Source of the DNA: Henckelia pumila
Taxonomy: Eukaryota > Streptophyta > Magnoliopsida > Lamiales > Gesneriaceae
Direction: 5' to 3'
Assembly: GCF_033568475.1 (NCBI RefSeq)
Contig: NC_133123.1
Coordinates: forward strand, 128,560,930-128,624,929
DNA: 64,000 nucleotides
Shown here: piece after piece, positions 59,589 through 64,000 of the stretch
Layout of the letters: each line of letters opens with the position of its first letter
Position numbering within the stretch: the first letter of the stretch is position 1
Translations under genes and position numbers: made by a program
Notes under the pieces: generated by a model
The model's database searches: none
Seen by the model: only the letters and a program-made list of their open reading frames with translations
What the model was told of the DNA's origin: nothing

Positions 59589-60276
59589 CAAACATTCATC
59601 TATATATTCCGGATAAAGACCATATATATGATATGTGTGAATTAAATCATTAATTGATCTCTATATGTAATATTTATTATATATGCTTACAAAAAAATAT
59701 TATCATTTTGTTTATAAAAAAGGTAAATTTGATTTAAATCTCCAAATTCAAACCTAAATTTGCATTCAGTCATTATCAGAAAAAAAAAATTATATTATTT
59801 GAACTCCCTGATTGATCATAAAAAATGTTTTTGCACTCCTAAGGCTCACATGTTTTTTCTTGCATGAAAGTCGAAACAAAAAAAATAAAAATATAATATT
59901 AATACATGATATTTGATCATAAATTATTTTAAATTTGGTATTAATATATATATAATTTTCGAGTACTCAAATAAGTATGCAAGTATTGATATTAATTACA
60001 TATTTATCTATTTTAAATGAAAAACAGTACAAAACATTGAAAATATGGTACAAATATAAAATTTGCTGAGTATCAATTATTTTAGATATGATACGAATAT
60101 ATGATTATTCAGGGGCTAATTGTATTAGTCTTTCATGTGAAAATTCTAATTCATAAAACCCCTAAAAAATATTAATAAACTAATAAATCATTCATTTTTA
60201 ACAAATATATCACATTTAACCATCATGAGTCATGTCATACAAACTCACACATTTACCCCTATGATAAGAGATTTTA
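59589..60276. other. AT-rich region without genes
   Basis: Low-complexity A/T sequence; nothing recognised. Confidence 0.45.
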
Positions 60277-60463
60277 TGTGACGACCCGAGTTCTAATCTC
60301 TCATTAATCAAATCATCGTAAATAATAGTCAAAGAATCAAAGACTAAATAAAATAGCGAGGTGCTACCCTTTTAAAAAAAAATTTATTTTATTTAGTCTT
60401 TGATTCTTTGACAATTATTTATGATAATTTGTTTAATGAGAGATTAGAACTCGGGTCGTCACA
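60277..60463 (+). repeat. LTR-like inverted repeat, 79-bp arms
   Basis: 60277-60355 pairs with the right half up to 60463 with about four mismatches in 79 bp, leaving a loop of about 29 bp. The tips are TGTGACGACCCGAG and its complement. Confidence 0.9.
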
Positions 60464-60468
60464 ACAGT

Positions 60469-60480
60469 TGGTATCAGAGC
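60469..60480 (+). other. primer binding site
   Basis: TGGTATCAGAGC, exact initiator-Met tRNA type, five bases after the LTR-like block. Confidence 0.9.
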
Positions 60481-60901
60481 AAGAAAATTCTGGACTGAGT
60501 TAGATAGCGAGTGGGGTACATCGAGTCATCTTCCTTGCTTTTTTATTTTAATTATGCTATGATGTAATTACATGATTGAATTACATGTTGTAAATGCTAG
60601 CATGGTTTACTTTCAAGTATTTTATTACATGATGTTGTATTTATTTTATTTGCAAGTATGATTTAAGATGATTAAAGACGCATGCTTACTGGAATATCTG
60701 GAATGATTAGAGGCATGTGTTCTGATGAATTATGATATGCTACCTGATTATCTGAATTGATTGGAAGCAGGTCTTGTTTGAGTACGTCAATTATTCTTTT
60801 AAGATTGAATCAGAACCGAGTCTTGATCAGAGGTAAGATGATCAGAGGAGGACTGAGATAGATTTGATGATTATGGCATCCTAACCATTTTGATAATCAG
60901 A

Positions 60902-61123
60902 TATGTCTCGACGACTAGACGACCTCCTCTTAGACCACAGGTTCCTACTCCTATACCAGAGCAGACAATTCATACTCCTCTGCCGGAACAAACAGTGGTA
61001 ACACCGATAGTGCCTCAAGCTGCAGTCCCGAGCAATGAACAGGGAAGTACCTCTCGAGATATGATAGATATGACTGCCACTCCGATGGAAACACTGCTCA
61101 AACGCTTTCAATCATACCATCCG
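60902..61123 (+). pseudogene. gag N-terminal fragment of the gypsy element
   Basis: An ATG at 60902 (MSRRL...) is out of frame with the conserved part, which is open in another frame: RRPPLRPQVPTPIPEQ, then [18 protein letters not shown]. The last block closely matches [16 protein letters not shown] of the element at 287-4900. The frame ends where the copia-type LTR begins at 61124. Confidence 0.75.
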
Positions 61124-62577
61124 TGTTGGAAAAACGTGTTCAGATCAATTAAGAATTGATACCCGGTGCAGCGAAAGTTTAAAAATTTTAATTTTATATA
61201 TTGAACGATTCCATATCATGGGTATCAAAACTTTACGATTAAATTATGCAAGTAAAAATAAAATCACAATTAAATTTTTACCTCTTCAAGAAAAGGCTTG
61301 ATAATGGACTCCAATAGAATTTAATCTGCTCTTCTTGTATATCCCAGGAACCGATGGCTTCACGATCAATCTCCGGAATAAGGTCCACAAACAGAAAACA
61401 GAAACCCTCTGATTGATTGCACTAGAAATCAATCAGATGTTTATCGATGAGAATAAACAGATTTGATCTGTTAATTCGGAATGTAATTTTTCACAAAAAT
61501 CACAGACCGAATTTTCTCAAAAGGGACAGAGGATTTTCGAAAATCCCCTTGAATTATTTTATGTGAATTTCGAAAATTGATAGAATGAATTGTGTCAAGT
61601 TTTGAACACTACACATGTATTTATAGATAATTTCTAGACTAGATTAAGTTATAATTGTATTAGGACTCTAACTCCTTAGGGCCCATAATCCATAACTTAA
61701 GCCCAACAAGCCAAGCCTGTTATTATAAAAATTAATATAAAATTCATCGTGACTCTTATTGATAAACCGATTTCACCAATGTGCACAGAAACCATTTCTG
61801 CACCTTTTAAAGTCAAGATAATTTTTCTGAATTCGAATTCAGTGATTTCCAAAAATGCCCATCCCTATGTCATTTTAGGAAATTCCACTCCCTTTTAGTT
61901 AAGAAGTCAAACTTCTCTTTCATTAAATTTAACTCTTTAAATTTAACTATCTCAACGAGGTTTAGTAATCCATAACTTGTGTGACCCTCAATGGTTCAGG
62001 GATACAGCTAGCCGTGGGCTCACAACTCCTTGTGACTCGGAACAACAATTTCCGACTTGCCCAACGAATCATGGTAAGAGCGTCTAGCAACATCGCCCCA
62101 TAATTTCCTAGGTATCACTGATAGTGCCTGCAAGAACCAATAGATTTTGGTTAGCGTACAGTACGGTCCCTTCATCCATATATCCCGATCGAATCAACAA
62201 CCATTGGTGCATCGAGAGTCGTTCGAGATTCGATAACTATGCATTACATCTTGGAGATCAAATAGTGACATCGCATGTGTTACTAGAAAAACCGAGTAAC
62301 CTAAAACACATCATGTACTCTGGCCAGAGATTCGTCACACTAATATCTCCTCAGATCGCATAGGATATCCACACTCGCAAGTATGTGGTGAATCCTTGAC
62401 AACAAAGCATCGAATCCTATATGTGTCATAACTGTACTCAATCCCGACACTTGATGACCCCAATAGAATCGGTAAACGAGTCAAAGTACAGTACTAGCAT
62501 ATAGAGTCTCAATGATATTTCAAGTAGTAAGGACTAATGGTGTACAACCAAAACCGCGGACTTTATCCACTCGATAA
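61124..62577 (-). repeat. copia-type LTR, copy 1 (1454 bp)
   Basis: On the plus strand it starts TGTTGGAAAAACGTGTTC; on the minus strand it would end in CCAACA. A minus-strand TATA-like CTATAAATAC lies at about 61617-61626, supporting minus orientation. It ends without a TG/CA terminus, directly at copy 2. No coding sequence. Confidence 0.7.
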
Positions 62578-64000
62578 TGTTGGAAAACGGTGTTCAGATC
62601 AATTAGAATTGATACCCGGTGCAGTGGAAGTTTAAAATTTATTTTATTAATATGGAACGATTCCATATCTGGGTATCAAAACTTTACGATTAAATTTGTG
62701 TAAGTAAAACAAATAATCACTATTAAATATTTTACCTTAAAATCTCGAAGCGAGATTATGGACACCAACAGAATTTAATCTGCTCTTGTTGTATATCCCC
62801 GGAACTGATGAACGAACGTTTCTTCAATCAGGTCCACGAATAGAAAACAAAACCCTCTGATTGACTGCACTAGAAATCAATCAGAAGTTTGCGTAGAGAA
62901 TAAACAGATATGATCTGTTAATCCGGATTGTAATTTTTCACAAAAATCACAAGACCGAATTTTCTCCGAAAGGGACAGAGAATTCGAAAATCCTCTTGAA
63001 TAATATAGACTGAAATTTCGAAAATTGCAAGACTAAAAGCTTATGGAATTTTCGAACACTTATATTTATAGATAATTTCTAGTTATAATTGTATCAGGAC
63101 TCTAACTCCTTAAATCCCACAATCCATAACTTAAGCCCAACAAGCCAAGCCTGTTGTTATAGAAATTAATATAAAATTCACCGTGACTCCGATTGATAAA
63201 CTGATTTCACCAATATGCACAGAAACCATTTCTGCATCTTTTAGAGTCAAGATAATTTTTCTGAATCCGAATTCAGTGATTTCCAAAAATGCTCATCCCT
63301 ATGTCATTTTAGGAAATCCCACTCCTTTTAGTTAAGAAGTCCAACTTCTCTTTCATTAAATTTAACTCTTTAAATTTAACTATCTCTACGGGGTTTTAGT
63401 AATCCATTACTTGTGTAACCCTCAATGGTTCAGGAATACAGCTAGCCGTGGGCTCACAACTCCTTGTGACTCGGAACAACAATTTCCGACTTACCCATCG
63501 AATCATGGTAAGAGCGCCTAGCAACATCGCCCCATGATTTCCTAGGTATTACTGATAGTGCTTGCAAGAAACAGTAGATTTTGGTTAGCGTACAATACGG
63601 TCCCTTTAACCAAATATCCCGATCGAATCAACAACCATTGGTATATCGAGAGTCGTTCGAGATTCGATAACTATGCATAACATCTTTGAGATCTATTAGT
63701 GACATCGCATGTGTTACTAAGAAAACTCATTAACCTAAAACACATCATGTACTCTGGCCAGAGATTTTTCACACTAATATCTCCTCAGATCGCATAGGAT
63801 ATCCACACTCGCAAGTATGTGGTGAATCCTTAACAACAAAGCATCGACTCCTATATGTGTCGTAACTTTACCCAATCCCGACACCTGATGACCCCAATAG
63901 AGTCGGTAAACGAGTCAAAGTACAGTACTAGCATATAGAGTCTCAATGATGTTTCAAGTAATAAGGACTAATGGTGTACAACCAAAACCGCGGACTTTAT
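62578..64000 (-). repeat. copia-type LTR, copy 2, running off the window
   Basis: Starts TGTTGGAAAACGGTGTTC and aligns collinearly with copy 1 over its whole length with modest divergence and small indels. No internal retrotransposon sequence separates the two copies. Confidence 0.75.

Larger units (their letters stand above)
60277..61123 (+). mobile_element. 5' end of a Ty3/gypsy element: hairpin LTR, primer site and gag start
   Basis: The 187-bp LTR-like block 60277-60463 is followed by TGGTATCAGAGC (60469-60480), a leader resembling that of the 1-7092 element, and a gag start region. The block runs from TG to CA. Gag is cut at 61123 by the LTR copy that begins at 61124. Confidence 0.75.

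Noticed and set aside
62124..62363. 79-codon plus-strand frame in the copia-type LTR
   Set aside because: Lies in a repeated LTR block, is not conserved as a frame in the second copy, and has no domain.

Overview
The window is plant nuclear DNA. It is AT-rich, has short phase-consistent introns, and is dominated by LTR retrotransposons and MITEs. Tekay-like and Tat-like Ty3/gypsy, Ty1/copia, Cassandra, hAT and CACTA pieces together with nicotianamine-metal transporter, S40 and cytochrome b5 genes point to a dicot; an asterid is only a weak guess.

Layout. 1-7092: most of a Tekay-like Ty3/gypsy element with an intact 1537-codon gag-pol, inserted into an older minus-strand LTR (7093-8168). 8190-9022: a 17-unit minisatellite whose period switches from 47 to 53 bp, lying beside a decayed minus-strand Tat-like gag, primer site and short LTR (9185-10712). 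12711-29500 is the gene island: a seven-exon YSL metal-nicotianamine transporter (+, with one GC-AG intron), two MITEs, unrecognised exon-like segments (-), an intronless S40 senescence-regulator gene (-), a tail-anchored cytochrome b5 (+), and a five-exon TBC-domain Rab GTPase-activating protein (-). 30285-31035 is a solo-LTR-like fragment. 33321-39510 is a complete but decayed Ty1/copia element with a perfect AAAGT target duplication.

40556-52041 holds a 6-phosphogluconolactonase pseudogene (-) whose three exons are still collinear but spread over 11.5 kb by transposons. A 5.85-kb gypsy remnant with a perfect GTGTA duplication sits 11 bases from the exon-3 splice acceptor, and a Pack-type TIR element, a hAT MITE with a perfect 8-bp duplication, a CACTA end and a small MITE lie in the introns. 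53065-57374 is a minus-strand copia element whose protease region is split by a complete Cassandra TRIM carrying 5S-rRNA-like promoter sequence in both LTRs. 58893-59588 is a nested MITE pair. 60277-61123 is the 5' end of another gypsy element whose 187-bp LTR is almost all inverted repeat; its gag is cut by two directly abutting copies of a ~1.45-kb copia-type LTR that run off the window.

The four probable host genes are separate transcription units with no functional linkage visible. The strongest unusual signals are the Cassandra-in-copia nesting, the hairpin LTR, the period-switching minisatellite, the transposon-dispersed PGL locus and the YSL GC-AG intron. No tRNA, genuine rRNA gene, CRISPR array or bacterial-type defence system was seen.
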